Assembly (NCBI GenBank): GCA_022839525.1
Contig: JALHET010000105.1
Coordinates: 1 to 6,798, forward strand
Direction: 5' to 3'
DNA: 6,798 nucleotides
DNA from: Lentisphaerota bacterium
GTDB lineage: Bacteria > Verrucomicrobiota > Kiritimatiellia > RFP12 > UBA1067
Shown: one piece after another, positions 6,770 to 6,798 of the stretch
Position numbering within the stretch: position 1 is the first letter of the stretch
Layout: every line of letters starts with the position of its first letter
Notes under the pieces: generated by a model
Told to the model about the DNA's origin: nothing
The model's input: only the letters and a program-made list of their open reading frames with translations
The model's database searches: none
Made by a program: the position numbers and the translations under genes

Positions 6770-6798
6770 GCAAGGCGTGTGACCGGAAATTTTTTCCG

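Noticed and set aside
6784..6798. Inverted repeat CGGAAA/TTTCCG after rlmI as a terminator
   Set aside because: The stem is only six pairs, its T-run is mostly within the loop and stem, and the window ends there, so it cannot be judged.

Overview
The window is GC-rich and densely coding. All supported genes lie on the + strand. It looks like ordinary bacterial chromosome, with no mobile element, CRISPR array, tRNA or rRNA. The gene mix (a housekeeping sigma factor, a small RRM protein, a PAS histidine kinase, a large secreted beta-helix protein and an RlmI-type rRNA methyltransferase) most resembles the Planctomycetota/Verrucomicrobiota/Lentisphaerota/Kiritimatiellota group. That is an inference from gene content, not a phylogenetic result.

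Layout. (1) Positions 1-1167 hold the C-terminal part of the primary sigma factor RpoD, whose start lies before the window. (2) A 137-base gap carries a GC-rich GNRA-loop hairpin, a second imperfect hairpin, a possible nine-codon leader ORF and a near-perfect Shine-Dalgarno sequence. (3) Positions 1305-1694 encode a 129-residue protein with a TTG start. It has a glycine-rich hydrophobic N-terminal segment followed by one complete RRM, so it is a predicted membrane-tethered RNA-binding protein. A strong intrinsic terminator follows at once. (4) Positions 1753-6769 form a compact run that is probably one transcript: a soluble PAS-HisKA-HATPase hybrid kinase with a degenerate receiver domain, then after 17 bases a secreted right-handed beta-helix protein resembling carbohydrate-active enzymes, then with a 4-base ATGA overlap an RlmI-type 23S rRNA m5C methyltransferase.

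How the genes relate. The sigma factor and the methyltransferase are housekeeping functions for transcription and ribosome modification. The kinase has no partner response regulator in the window. The beta-helix protein is exported and probably acts on a polysaccharide. The three-gene run mixes signalling, secretion and rRNA modification, so the genes may share transcription and translational coupling rather than a pathway. The most unusual element is the predicted membrane-anchored RRM protein and its structured leader. I saw no convincing evidence of a complete new multi-gene system.
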